The notes: generated from the letters alone by a model not told the origin. Positions 5,751-13,516 are shown, counted from the first letter of the stretch. The stretch is DNA of 14,275 nucleotides from Polaromonas sp. (GCA_023259235.1 JAHFQQ010000054.1:1-14275); one strand, 5' to 3'. Program-made: numbers and translations.

Positions 5751-8726
5751 TTAGGCTTTCTCAACGTTGCAAATCGTTGTTTTGGTTTCCTGCATCATCG
5801 TCACGCTGTCATAGCCATAAGTGGTCGCGGTGTTGGCAGCCTCGCCACGCACCACCGGGTGCGCGCCAGCCGGGTAATAGGCCAGCATGTCAGCGCCCTG
5901 CCAATGCCCCGAGAAGTGGAAAGGCAAAAACACGGTGTCAGGCCCCACCCGCTCGGTCACCAGAGCCTGCACCTTCAGGCGCGCACCGGTCGGCGTGCTG
6001 ATCCACACCTGCTCGCCATTGCGGATGCCTTTTGCGGAAGCCACCCTGGGATTAATCTCGGCGAACATCTCCTGCTGCAACTCGGCCAGCCAGGGGTTGG
6101 AGCGGGTTTCCTCGCCGCCGCCTTCGTATTCGACCAGGCGGCCGGAAGTCATGATCAGCGGGAATTTTTCGTACACCTTGTCGGCAATGTTTTTATCCTG
6201 CACAGTCTTGAAGAGCGTGGGCATGCGCCAGAATGCTTTCTTGTCGTCGTGCGTCGGGTACTTGGCCACCAGATCGGGGCGGGTGCCATACAGCGGCTCG
6301 CGGTGCTGCGGAATGGCATCGGGGAAATTCCACACCACGGCACGCGCCTTGGCATTGCCGAACGGATAACAGCCGTGGTTCTTCATGGTCACGCGGATCA
6401 TGCCGCCCGAGGAATCGGTTTTCCAGTTTTTGCCTTCGGCTGCTGCTTTTTCGGCATCGGTCAGTTCGTCCCACCAACCCAGCTTTTTCATGAAAATATG
6501 GTCGATTTCAGGGTAGCCGGTTGTGATGTCCGCGCCAAGTGAATGGGAGCCGTCTTCAGCCAGAAGATTGACGCCATCTTTCTCCACGCCGAAATTAGCC
6601 CGGAAATTGCCACCGCCATCCATCACATGCTTGGAGGTGTTATACAAATTGGGCGAACCGGGATGTTTGAGCTCTGGATTGCCCCAGCACGGCCAGGGCA
6701 GGCCGAAATAGTCGCCCGTGGTGTCGTAGCCGGTTTCCTTGTCCTTGCCGCCTCTCGACTTGAGCGTCTTGACATCAAACAAGTTCATGTTGCGCATATG
6801 CGCCTTCAGACGCTCAGGGCTTTGCCCCGTGTAGCCAATGGTCCAGCAACACTTGTTGATTTCGCGCAGGATGTCCTCGGGCACCGGCTCGTCCATGCCC
6901 TTGACTTTTTGCATCTTGAAGTTTTTAGAAAGTTCCTTGGCGAAGCCCAGCTTTTCCGCGAACTGCTGCATGATCATTTGATCGCTGCGGCTTTCCCACA
7001 GGGGTTCAATGACTTTTTCGCGCCATTGCAAGGAGCGGTTGGAGGCGGTCACGGAGCCGCTGGTTTCAAGCTGGGTCGCGGCCGGTAACAGGTAAACAGC
7101 GCGATTCGGGTTAAGGTCTTCAGCCTTGCCCGGCATGGCCGCCATGGCTGCCGTGGCCGACGGATAAGGATCTATCACCACCAGCAAGTCCAGCTTGTCC
7201 ATGGCGCGCTTCATCTCCAAACCCCGACTCTGCGAGTTGGGCGCATGGCCCCAGAAGAAGACGCCACGCAGGTTGGAGTCCTGGTCAATGAATTCGTTTT
7301 TCTCCAGCACGCCGTCAATCCAGCGCGAAACGGTGATGCCGGGCTTGCCCATCATGGCTGGCGAGGCGTAACGCGCCTTGATCCAGTCAAAGTCAACACC
7401 CCAGGTTTTGGCGAAGTGCTTCCATGAACCCTCCGCCAGGCCGTAGTAGCCGGGCAATGAATCGGGGTTCGGACCAATGTCGGTGGCGCCCTGCACGTTG
7501 TCGTGGCCCCGAAAGATATTGGCGCCACCGCCAGAAACACCCACATTGCCCAGCGCCAACTGCACGATGCAGGAGGCCCGCACCATGGCATTGGCAATGG
7601 TGTGCTGGGTCTGGCCCATGCACCACACCAGCGTGCTGGGCCGGTTCTTGGCCATCATGGTGGCGACACGCAGCATCTGATCTTCCTTGACGCCACATGC
7701 ATCCTCGACTTTGTCGGGCGTCCACTTGGCCATCACATCTTCCTTGACCTTGTCCATGCCATAGACCCGGTCGTGGATGTACTTGGTATCTTCCCAACCG
7801 TTCTTGAAGATGTGGTACAGCACGCCGAACAGAAAGGGAATGTCGGAACCGGACCGGATGCGCACGTATTCATCGGCCTTGGCGGCTGTGCGTGTGAAAC
7901 GCGGGTCCACCACGATCATCTTGCAACCGTTCTCCTTGGCATGCAGCATGTGCAGCATGCTGACGGGGTGCGCCTCGGCCGCGTTGGAGCCGATGTACAA
8001 CGCGCACTTGCTGTTTTGCATGTCGTTGTATGAGTTGGTCATGGCGCCATAACCCCAGGTGTTGGCGACGCCGGCCACCGTGGTGGAGTGGCAGATGCGG
8101 GCCTGGTGGTCGCAATTGTTGCTGCCCCACAGGCTGACCCACTTGCGCATCAGGTAAGTCTGCTCATTGTTGTGCTTGGAAGAACCAATAAAGTAAACCG
8201 AATCGGGGCCGCTGGCCTTGCGCAGTTCAAGCATTTTTGCGCTGATCTCGTTGAGCGCGGTGTCCCAGCTGATGCGCTCATATTTGCCATTGACCAGCTT
8301 CATCGGATAGCGCAGGCGATATTCACCATGACCGTGCTCACGCAGCGCAGCGCCTTTGGCACAATGCGAGCCGAGGTTGAGGGGAGAATCAAACACCGGC
8401 TCCTGCCTCACCCAGACGCCGTTTTCAACCACGGCGTCAACCGCGCAGCCGACCGAGCAGTGGGTGCACACGGTGCGCTTGACTTCTATTTTCCCGCCGC
8501 CGTTGCCCGCATCGGGCGTTGCGGCGTTGGCCTTTTTAACCAGCGTCAGCTGGGTCGCCGCCAGACCCACGCCCACACCCAGGCCGGAGCGCCGCAGAAA
8601 TGCGCGCCGGTCCATGGTGGGCAGGGCATTGGACAAGCCGCGCGACAGGCTTTGTACAAAGCGCGCGGAGCCGGCGCGATGCGCCCGGTCGGCATGGACA
8701 CCTCGAGATTTTTTCGTGAGCAGCAT
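5751..8726 (-). CDS. fdhA: Formate dehydrogenase catalytic alpha subunit (Mo/W-bis-MGD, Tat-exported)
   Basis: Oxidises formate to CO2 at a molybdenum or tungsten bis-MGD centre; DMSO reductase superfamily, 991 aa. Residues 38-69 form a Tat signal (MDRRAFLRRSG, then a hydrophobic run, ANA as likely cleavage site), preceded by a basic 37-residue extension. The proximal [4Fe-4S] cluster is held by Cys87, Cys90, Cys94 and Cys122 (CTHCSVGC and GSHCAKG). The metal ligand is Cys212 next to His213 (QARICHSTTVAG). It is a true Cys codon, so this is not a selenocysteine enzyme and needs no SECIS. The C-terminal cofactor-binding domain ends around TTYGYDSVTMMQETKTTICN. GGAGAGC lies 3 nt before the ATG at 8726. 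The gene follows fdhX by 33 nt and precedes fdhB by 14 nt. Metal choice (Mo or W) cannot be read from the sequence. Confidence 0.97.
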   Translation of the reverse strand: MLLTKKSRGVHADRAHRAGSARFVQSLSRGLSNALPTMDRRAFLRRSGLGVGVGLAATQLTLVKKANAATPDAGNGGGKIEVKRTVCTHCSVGCAVDAVVENGVWVRQEPVFDSPLNLGSHCAKGAALREHGHGEYRLRYPMKLVNGKYERISWDTALNEISAKMLELRKASGPDSVYFIGSSKHNNEQTYLMRKWVSLWGSNNCDHQARICHSTTVAGVANTWGYGAMTNSYNDMQNSKCALYIGSNAAEAHPVSMLHMLHAKENGCKMIVVDPRFTRTAAKADEYVRIRSGSDIPFLFGVLYHIFKNGWEDTKYIHDRVYGMDKVKEDVMAKWTPDKVEDACGVKEDQMLRVATMMAKNRPSTLVWCMGQTQHTIANAMVRASCIVQLALGNVGVSGGGANIFRGHDNVQGATDIGPNPDSLPGYYGLAEGSWKHFAKTWGVDFDWIKARYASPAMMGKPGITVSRWIDGVLEKNEFIDQDSNLRGVFFWGHAPNSQSRGLEMKRAMDKLDLLVVIDPYPSATAAMAAMPGKAEDLNPNRAVYLLPAATQLETSGSVTASNRSLQWREKVIEPLWESRSDQMIMQQFAEKLGFAKELSKNFKMQKVKGMDEPVPEDILREINKCCWTIGYTGQSPERLKAHMRNMNLFDVKTLKSRGGKDKETGYDTTGDYFGLPWPCWGNPELKHPGSPNLYNTSKHVMDGGGNFRANFGVEKDGVNLLAEDGSHSLGADITTGYPEIDHIFMKKLGWWDELTDAEKAAAEGKNWKTDSSGGMIRVTMKNHGCYPFGNAKARAVVWNFPDAIPQHREPLYGTRPDLVAKYPTHDDKKAFWRMPTLFKTVQDKNIADKVYEKFPLIMTSGRLVEYEGGGEETRSNPWLAELQQEMFAEINPRVASAKGIRNGEQVWISTPTGARLKVQALVTERVGPDTVFLPFHFSGHWQGADMLAYYPAGAHPVVRGEAANTATTYGYDSVTMMQETKTTICNVEKA

Positions 8727-8759
8727 GAAGCTCTCCGTATGAATAAAAACAGGAATGAA

Positions 8760-8966
8760 TCAGACGCGCGCGGTTTTGTAGTAACGCTTGACGTGGTCGG
8801 TAAGGCTGTAGCCCCCGCCTTTTTCAGGGGCTGGTTTGAGTTCCGGAAGTGCGGCCTGCGGCGCGGAGATACCCGGCAAGGCCACAATCACCGCGGCCGT
8901 GGCACCAGTAGCGGCTGCTCCGATAAAGAAGCCTCGACGCGAGGGTTTTGGCTGGCTGTCCTGCAT
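8760..8966 (-). CDS. fdhX: FdhX, small Tat-signal protein of formate dehydrogenase loci
   Basis: A 68-aa protein that is mostly a Tat signal: MQDSQPKPSRRGFFIGAAAT, then a hydrophobic helix (GATAAVIVALPGI). A short soluble tail follows, ending LTDHVKRYYKTARV. It fits the family called formate dehydrogenase region TAT target, found directly upstream of fdhA in many proteobacteria. Its exact role is unknown; proposals include a small subunit or a maturation helper. ATG at 8966 is chosen because GGAGAT sits 4 nt upstream and the Arg-Arg motif then falls at residues 10-11. Longer in-frame starts, as far as 9038, would cover the promoter and lack a good site. It is the first gene of the structural block, 33 nt before fdhA. 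Confidence 0.9.
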   Translation of the reverse strand: MQDSQPKPSRRGFFIGAAATGATAAVIVALPGISAPQAALPELKPAPEKGGGYSLTDHVKRYYKTARV

Positions 8967-9009
8967 TTTTATCTCCAGGGTATCGTGGCACATATGAACT
9001 GATGAACAT

Positions 9010-9038
9010 ACTCTACGGCAATGCAGCGCACATCGCAA
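9010..9038 (-). promoter_or_regulatory. Sigma-70-like promoter candidate for fdhXABC
   Basis: On the minus strand TTGCGA (9033-9038) and TAGAGT (9010-9015) are separated by 17 nt. Each box matches four of six consensus bases. Transcription would start near 9003, giving a 5' leader of about 37 nt before the fdhX ATG. This is the best candidate I found in the 203-bp spacer. It is a visual match only. Confidence 0.45.
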
Positions 9039-9070
9039 CGGTTTGCACCCATCACGCGAGGAACCTAGGG

Positions 9071-9110
9071 AAAACGATAGGTGGTCTTCTAGTTGACGCA
9101 GAGCCTATCG
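9071..9110 (-). terminator. Weak terminator-like inverted repeat after the TorD gene
   Basis: On the minus strand CGATAGG (9104-9110) pairs with CCTATCG (9075-9081) across 22 nt, followed by TTTT (9071-9074). Within the loop GTC and GAC can add a short inner stem. This could end the polyferredoxin-TorD transcript about 60 nt past the TorD stop. The long loop and only four Ts make it weak, so a protein-binding dyad is an equally good reading. Confidence 0.35.
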
Positions 9111-9120
9111 GAACACAAGT

Positions 9121-9135
9121 GTCTCAATTTGAGAC
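9121..9135. promoter_or_regulatory. Perfect 15-bp palindrome upstream of fdhXABC promoter
   Basis: GTCTCAA and TTGAGAC flank a single central T, with no mismatch. The centre (9128) lies about 92 bp upstream of the candidate -35 box and about 42 bp past the TorD stop. No T run follows, and the dyad lies outside any gene, so an operator or upstream activator site is the simplest reading. The cognate regulator is not known from this window. Confidence 0.55.
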
Positions 9136-9169
9136 GGATCAGTGCCGTGAAAGGGCAGTCCCTGTGCCT

Positions 9170-9787
9170 TCAGGCCAGCATGTCGAAGCCTTGCGCTTCA
9201 ACACTGATAAAGGTTTGCGTGAAAGCCGCCAGCGCACGGTAAAAATCGGCCTTGGGGTGATTCATGATCGCCTCGCACATCATGGGCAGCCAGGGCTGCA
9301 CATGGCGCGCGAAGAATTCGCGCTGGCGCGTCAGGTTGGCCACTGCCACATCATCACCGGCAATCAGGTAACGCATGACTTCGCACACGTAGGCCACGTG
9401 ATCTTCGGTTTCGGGCATGGTTTCATCACACGTCAATCCCAGCGCCGCGATATCGGTGCGCAAGGCCGCCAGTGGCTTTTCGTTGAGGAATCCACTGAGA
9501 TAGTGGGAGCCGAAAAGATCTAACTCGGGCTTGCCCACGCCCCCGAAAAGGGCATCGTATTCCCGGGCGATGCCTGACAGGCTTTGCGCGCGCGCGGCGG
9601 CCACCAGCTCGCTCCATGAGCCTTCAAGCAAGGCGCCAGCGGCGGGCGCTTCGGTCACGGCTACGCGAAGGCTTTCATGTAGCCCGTCCGACGGGGCTGC
9701 GTAATAGAGGGCGGCGAGCAGCCCATACACTTCGGCGCGCGCGGTTTCTTCATCGAGGGTTGAGGCGACGAGTCGGGCTTGCGTCAT
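9170..9787 (-). CDS. TorD/DmsD-family redox enzyme maturation chaperone
   Basis: Cytoplasmic chaperones of this family bind the Tat signal of one molybdoenzyme and hold it until cofactor is inserted; by position the client here is FdhA. The protein is 205 aa and predicted all-helical, the usual family size. Typical features are the N-terminal helix EETARAEVYGLLAALYYAAP, the central EYDALFGGVGKPELDLFGSHYLSGF (about residues 77-101), then ETEDHVAYVCEVMRYLIAG. The LFGG and YLSGF elements match the conserved core of TorD-like proteins. The gene starts 8 nt past the polyferredoxin stop, so the two are co-transcribed. No strong Shine-Dalgarno site is seen, which suggests translational coupling. It is a general TorD relative, not clearly orthologous to TorD itself, so no symbol is given. 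Confidence 0.9.
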   Translation of the reverse strand: MTQARLVASTLDEETARAEVYGLLAALYYAAPSDGLHESLRVAVTEAPAAGALLEGSWSELVAAARAQSLSGIAREYDALFGGVGKPELDLFGSHYLSGFLNEKPLAALRTDIAALGLTCDETMPETEDHVAYVCEVMRYLIAGDDVAVANLTRQREFFARHVQPWLPMMCEAIMNHPKADFYRALAAFTQTFISVEAQGFDMLA

Positions 9788-9795
9788 GGTTGAGC

Positions 9796-11886
9796 TCAGG
9801 TTTGGCCAATATCATTGATCTTGATTTCATTGTCCGCCGAGTAAATGTCAATCACCCGGCAGTCGCCGCACATCTTCAGACGTTCGAGCGCCGCGCCCTG
9901 AAACATCGAATGCCCGGCCAGCTTGCCCAGCATGGATTCAATCGCCTTGAGGGTGCCAAAGGGCTTGCCGCAGCGTGTGCAGGCATAGGGCTGCATTTCA
10001 TTGAGCACAATCGCTTCCTTGCGCTGCGCCGTCAGGCTCAGTTGCGGCACCAGTGCGAGCGATTTTTCGGGACAGGTCTTGACGCACAGGCCGCACTGCA
10101 CGCAGTTCTTCTCAATGAACCTGAGTTGCGGTGCTTGTGCATTATCCAGCAGGGCGCTGGCCGGGCAGGCGTTAACGCAGCTCAGGCACAGCGTGCAGGT
10201 GTCTTTATTGATGGCCAGTGCGCCTAGCGGCGAGCCGCTAGGCAGCGCGATCAGCTCGGGTTGCATGGGGCCTTGTGCCACCAGATGGTCGAGCGCCAGC
10301 TCCAGCGTGGCGCGCTTGTCGGCCTGCACGGCATAGCCCGCCGCCTGCGCCACGCCCTGGGCTGGCGCGGCCTGCAGTTGGGCATCGAGTCCGGCCAGGT
10401 CGCGCGCGTCCTTTGCATGAAGAAGGCGGAAGTGTTCACCCTGGTAGCCGAGGCCGCTGAGTATGGCCTGCGCCACCTCCATCTGCGCGCGCAGCGCATC
10501 CTGGTACTGCGGCGCTTCCTCATCCGTCATGAGAAGCCAGACTTGCGACGCCCCATGAGCAATGGCCGACAGCCACAGGTCCAGACCAGTCGAAGCGCTA
10601 TGCCACAAGGCCACTGGCAGCACGCGCGCCGGTACGCCATGAGTCGCGGGGTCGAGCCGGGCCAGGCGGCCCAGGTCACCGAGCAGACGCGCGCCCGCTT
10701 CCTGACTGTGCAGCAACAGGGCTGCCTGCCTGCCACCAGCACTGGCATAGGTGGTCAGCAGCGTCTTGATTTTCGTACCCTGTTCGCCAGTGCGCGGATA
10801 GCTATAGCCGAGCGCCCCGCTTGGGCAGACCGTCGTGCAGGCGCCGCAGCCGACACACAGATTGGCATTGACCACGATCTGCTGGCGTCCACGCTCGCTG
10901 CTGATGGCCGAAGCCGAGCAGACATCGATGCAGGCCGTGCAGCCGGTTTTCTCGTTGCGGCTGTGGACACACAGCTTTTGTTTATAGGTGACAAATCTGG
11001 GTTTTTCGAACTCACCCACGAGCGAGCGCAGTTGCAGCAGGGGCCGGCTGTCCTGGCCATCCCAGCGGAAGTAGCCTTGCGGCAGCGCGTGCTGTGTAAA
11101 GGCAGGCGTGGCGCGCAGGTCAAGAACGAGGTCAAAGGTTTCTGTCAGGTCCGTCGGTTCACGGCTGAAGTCAATTGCCCCGGCAACTGCGCAAGCCTTG
11201 ACGCAGGCCCGGTGGGACTTGCACAAGGCGCTATCTATCTGGTAGTCGAACCCGATCGCGCCCTCCGGGCATGCGGCCAGGCAGGCATTGCAGCGGGTGC
11301 ATAGATCAAGGTCGATCGGATTGCTGCGCTGCCATTTCAGATCGAACGCGCCCAGCCATCCGGTGAGGTGGGTGATCTTCCCGGCCAGCACCGGATAACG
11401 GCGCTCCTGCATGCCGCCTTCACTCCCCGCGCCCAGACTGAACAGCGTGATATCCAGCGTGTCCGCCAACAACCCGGCCGCGCGTTCAGCCGCATCGAGT
11501 TCACCAATGATCAGCAGGCGGCCCGCGCTACTGTAGCTGACGGTGGGCACCGGTTCGGCCTCGGGCAGGTGGGCAACAGCGAGCAGAGCTGCAATTTTCG
11601 GGCTGGCCTGGGCGGCATCCTTGCTCCATCCTCCGGTCTCACGGATATTGACGAACCTGATGACCGATCTGGCTCCCTCGGTTTGCTGCGCAATTTCAGT
11701 GAACAGGCGCTTTTCCTGGGTGCACGCCACTACAACGTCATCACCCGATTGAATCGCTTTCTGGAACGCGCCCGCCTGGCGGCGACACAGCGCCGAATGC
11801 AGCGTCAGATTTTCATTGAGTACCGCGCCCAGCTTCTGGGGCTGAAGCGGCATGGTCTGATTGCAGTCACAAATGAGCGTGGGCAT
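9796..11886 (-). CDS. Polyferredoxin-like 4Fe-4S protein of the fdh locus
   Basis: A 696-aa cytoplasmic protein rich in iron-sulfur motifs. The N-terminus has Cys6 and Cys8 in ICDCNQTMP, Cys34 in SALCRRQ and Cys55 in VVACTQEK, which may bind a further cluster. Ferredoxin groups are Cys196/199/202/206 with 222/228/232, Cys306/316/319/323 (unusual spacing), Cys344/347/350/354, then, after a gap of about 200 residues, Cys564/567/570/574 and Cys595/598/601/605. The C-terminus has two CxxC pairs (636/639 and 673/676) that look like a zinc- or Fe-S-binding knuckle. Proteins of this kind sit beside TorD-type genes in FDH clusters and are thought to help maturation or carry electrons; the precise role is not established. 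ATG at 11886 gives the MPTLICDCN start; a GTG at 11910 is possible. Neither has a clear Shine-Dalgarno site. Confidence 0.88.
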   Translation of the reverse strand: MPTLICDCNQTMPLQPQKLGAVLNENLTLHSALCRRQAGAFQKAIQSGDDVVVACTQEKRLFTEIAQQTEGARSVIRFVNIRETGGWSKDAAQASPKIAALLAVAHLPEAEPVPTVSYSSAGRLLIIGELDAAERAAGLLADTLDITLFSLGAGSEGGMQERRYPVLAGKITHLTGWLGAFDLKWQRSNPIDLDLCTRCNACLAACPEGAIGFDYQIDSALCKSHRACVKACAVAGAIDFSREPTDLTETFDLVLDLRATPAFTQHALPQGYFRWDGQDSRPLLQLRSLVGEFEKPRFVTYKQKLCVHSRNEKTGCTACIDVCSASAISSERGRQQIVVNANLCVGCGACTTVCPSGALGYSYPRTGEQGTKIKTLLTTYASAGGRQAALLLHSQEAGARLLGDLGRLARLDPATHGVPARVLPVALWHSASTGLDLWLSAIAHGASQVWLLMTDEEAPQYQDALRAQMEVAQAILSGLGYQGEHFRLLHAKDARDLAGLDAQLQAAPAQGVAQAAGYAVQADKRATLELALDHLVAQGPMQPELIALPSGSPLGALAINKDTCTLCLSCVNACPASALLDNAQAPQLRFIEKNCVQCGLCVKTCPEKSLALVPQLSLTAQRKEAIVLNEMQPYACTRCGKPFGTLKAIESMLGKLAGHSMFQGAALERLKMCGDCRVIDIYSADNEIKINDIGQT

Positions 11887-11974
11887 GGTCTTGTGGGTTG
11901 GCGGCGGCACGACGTTCAGTGGCGCAGGCTGGATTCCTGGAATACCGAATGCCCCGCACGGATTACTTCTGGGC

Positions 11975-11992
11975 TGGCACCAGACTGTGCCA
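11975..11992. promoter_or_regulatory. TGGCAC-N6-GTGCCA inverted repeat upstream of polyferredoxin gene
   Basis: Perfect 6-bp arms lie around a 6-bp spacer, about 90 bp before the polyferredoxin ATG. TGGCAC recalls a sigma-54 -24 box, but the GG-to-GC distance is 11 nt, not 10, on either strand. A dimer-binding site is therefore more likely than a promoter. No convincing sigma-70 boxes were found in this 192-bp spacer. Confidence 0.4.
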
Positions 11993-12024
11993 CGATTTCC
12001 GTTTTGGGGTTATTCGCATTTTCT

Positions 12025-12071
12025 CCCGCAAACCGCGGGGCACCTGGCGAGCCATTCGCCAAATTGGCGAA
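12025..12071. promoter_or_regulatory. Cluster of inverted repeats between DUF6494-like gene and polyferredoxin gene
   Basis: A perfect 17-bp palindrome, TTCGCCAA-A-TTGGCGAA (12055-12071), lies 7 nt past the stop of the DUF6494-like gene. A third half-site TGGCGA (12045-12050) is inverted relative to the left arm, so three alternating half-sites are spaced across 26 bp. Next to it is a small hairpin CCCGC-AAACC-GCGGG (12025-12039). No T run follows the palindrome on the minus strand. It could be a regulator site for the polyferredoxin-TorD operon or a processing hairpin. Confidence 0.45.
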
Positions 12072-12078
12072 GCGGTCG

Positions 12079-12285
12079 CTATTCCAGCTTGATGTCGCCA
12101 TCAAACCTGGTGGCAAACTGCAGCGAGGGAATTTCCAGCGTTACCTTCACTGCAAACGTTTCATTGCCGGCAAGCTTGCCACTGGTGATTGCGTTGGCCA
12201 CGACCTGCTCAATCTCGCGTTGCGAGCTGACGCCGACAAGTTTCAGGAGTTTGCGGATGCTGGTGTTGAATGTTTCTTCGTTCAT
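12079..12285 (-). CDS. Small DUF6494-like protein
   Basis: A 68-aa protein without signal peptide or membrane segment: MNEETFNTSIRKLLKLVGVS, then SQREIEQVVANAITSGKLAG, then a beta-rich tail ending FDGDIKLE. The pattern of helix, SQREIE helix, SGKLxGNET turn and VTLEI strand matches my memory of DUF6494, a small family of unknown function in proteobacteria. That assignment is from recall, not a search. The start ATG at 12285 has AAGG about 9 nt upstream. It lies 45 bp downstream of the fabB stop and 192 bp upstream of the polyferredoxin gene, on the same strand. It could be the tail of the fab transcript or an independent unit. Confidence 0.72.
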   Translation of the reverse strand: MNEETFNTSIRKLLKLVGVSSQREIEQVVANAITSGKLAGNETFAVKVTLEIPSLQFATRFDGDIKLE

Positions 12286-12302
12286 AAAGCTGCCTTGTAT
12301 TC

Positions 12303-12317
12303 AACCCGGGGCGGGTT
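12303..12317 (-). other. Small hairpin between fabB and DUF6494-like gene
   Basis: AACCCG and CGGGTT form a perfect 6-bp stem with a 3-nt loop in the 45-bp gap. No T tract follows on the minus strand, so it is not a standard intrinsic terminator. It lies 17 nt before the DUF6494-like ATG and could affect translation or mRNA decay. Confidence 0.3.
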
Positions 12318-12330
12318 GTACGGGGGTTCC

Positions 12331-13507
12331 TCAGCCGTTGTAGCGCTGAAAAATCAGTGTGGCGTTGGTTCCACCAAAACCAAAACTGTTCGACATGATG
12401 GTGTTCAACGTGACGTTGTCCTGGCGTTCGCGCACGATGGGAATACCCTGCGCTCCGGCGTCCATCTGTGTAATGTTGGCGGAAGCACTGAGAAAATTTT
12501 CTTCCATCATCAACAGCGAATAAATCGCTTCATTGACGCCTGCCGCACCCAATGCGTGGCCTGTCAGTGATTTTGTGGAACTGACCCAGGGCATGCCGTC
12601 CGGGCCAAAAACGGTGCGCAGGGCGTCAAGCTCCTTGGTATCCCCAACCGGCGTACTGGTGCCGTGGGCATTGACGTAATCAATCTTGCAGCCACCAATG
12701 GTTGCCATCGCTTGCTGCATGCAGCGCACCGCTCCTTCACCGGAGGGCTGAACCATGTCGTAGCCGTCGGAAGTCGCGCCATAACCGGTCAGCTCCGCGT
12801 AGATTCTTGCGCCACGCGCCTTGGCATGCTCCAATTCTTCAATCACCAGTACACCGCCGCCGCCGGAGATCACAAAGCCGTCCCGGGTTTCGTCAAAAGG
12901 CCTCGACGCTGTGGTTGGCGTGTGATTGTATTTTGACGACAACGCGCCCATTGCGTCAAAAAGCATGGACATGGTCCAATGCACTTCTTCGCCGCCGCCA
13001 GCAAACACCACATCCTGCTTGCCCATCTGGATCAGTTCCATCGCGTGGCCGATGCAGTGGGCGCTGGTGGCGCAGGCTGAGGTGATTGTGTAGTTGACTC
13101 CCTTGATCCTGTAGGGTGTTGCCAGGCAGGCAGTATTGGTGCTGGACATGCTTCTGGGCACCATGTAGGGCCCCACCCGCTTGATGCCTTTTTCACGCAA
13201 AATATCAGCCGCCTCAACAATATTCGAGGTGGACGGACCGCCAGATCCCATCGTCAATGGCCTGCCGCATGGCAATATAGTTAAAGGCAGCGCCGTCGCC
13301 CATAAAGCGTTTTATCTTGCGGTCAATGAATGCATCAACATCTATATTGATGGCGCCGTGAATATGACTGCGGAAACCCATTTCCCGATAAACCTCCGAG
13401 AAACTGATACCGGAACGGCCTTCCTTCAGGGAATCCACAACCTCTTTCCGGTTATTGCCAATACTGGAAACAATACCCAAACCGGTGACTACGACTCTTT
13501 TCATCAT
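12331..13507 (-). pseudogene. fabB: fabB, 3-oxoacyl-ACP synthase I, broken by deletion and frameshift
   Basis: FabB elongates unsaturated acyl-ACP made by FabA. The N-terminal piece, from ATG at 13507 or 13504 (KRVVVTGLGIVSSIGNN), matches FabB up to MRQAIDD. That frame then drifts and stops at about 13214. FabB similarity resumes in another frame at GSGGPSTSN and continues to the normal end (SFGFGGTNATLIFQRYNG, stop 12331). Against E. coli FabB about 18 codons are missing between these points. One stray base remains, so the net loss is about 53 nt, near 13250. The catalytic Cys (SACATSAHC), both His sites (NAHGTSTPVGD and GHALGAAG) and the glycine-rich end are all in the downstream frame. The downstream frame alone lacks the first part of the thiolase fold. 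AGGGGG before the start and the 9-nt gap from fabA mark an operon. A sequencing or assembly error is the main alternative. Confidence 0.85.
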
Positions 13508-13516
13508 TCGCGCCCC

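Noticed and set aside
8090..8095. Possible selenocysteine at the FdhA metal-ligand position
   Set aside because: The codon is a normal Cys codon (QARICHSTT), so no recoding is needed.
9033..9051. Sigma-54-like sequence TGGGTGCAAACCGTTGC upstream of fdhX
   Set aside because: The GG-to-GC distance is 11 or 12 nt instead of the required 10, and the -24 box is poor.
11368..12570. A 400-codon plus-strand open frame
   Set aside because: It spans the polyferredoxin, the intergenic palindromes, the DUF6494-like gene and fabB in antisense, and shows no family features.
12331..13275. The downstream FabB frame as a complete shorter enzyme starting at ATG 13275
   Set aside because: It would begin with residues unlike FabB (PCGRPLT), has no ribosome site and lacks the first part of the thiolase fold. 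It is better explained as the second half of a broken gene.
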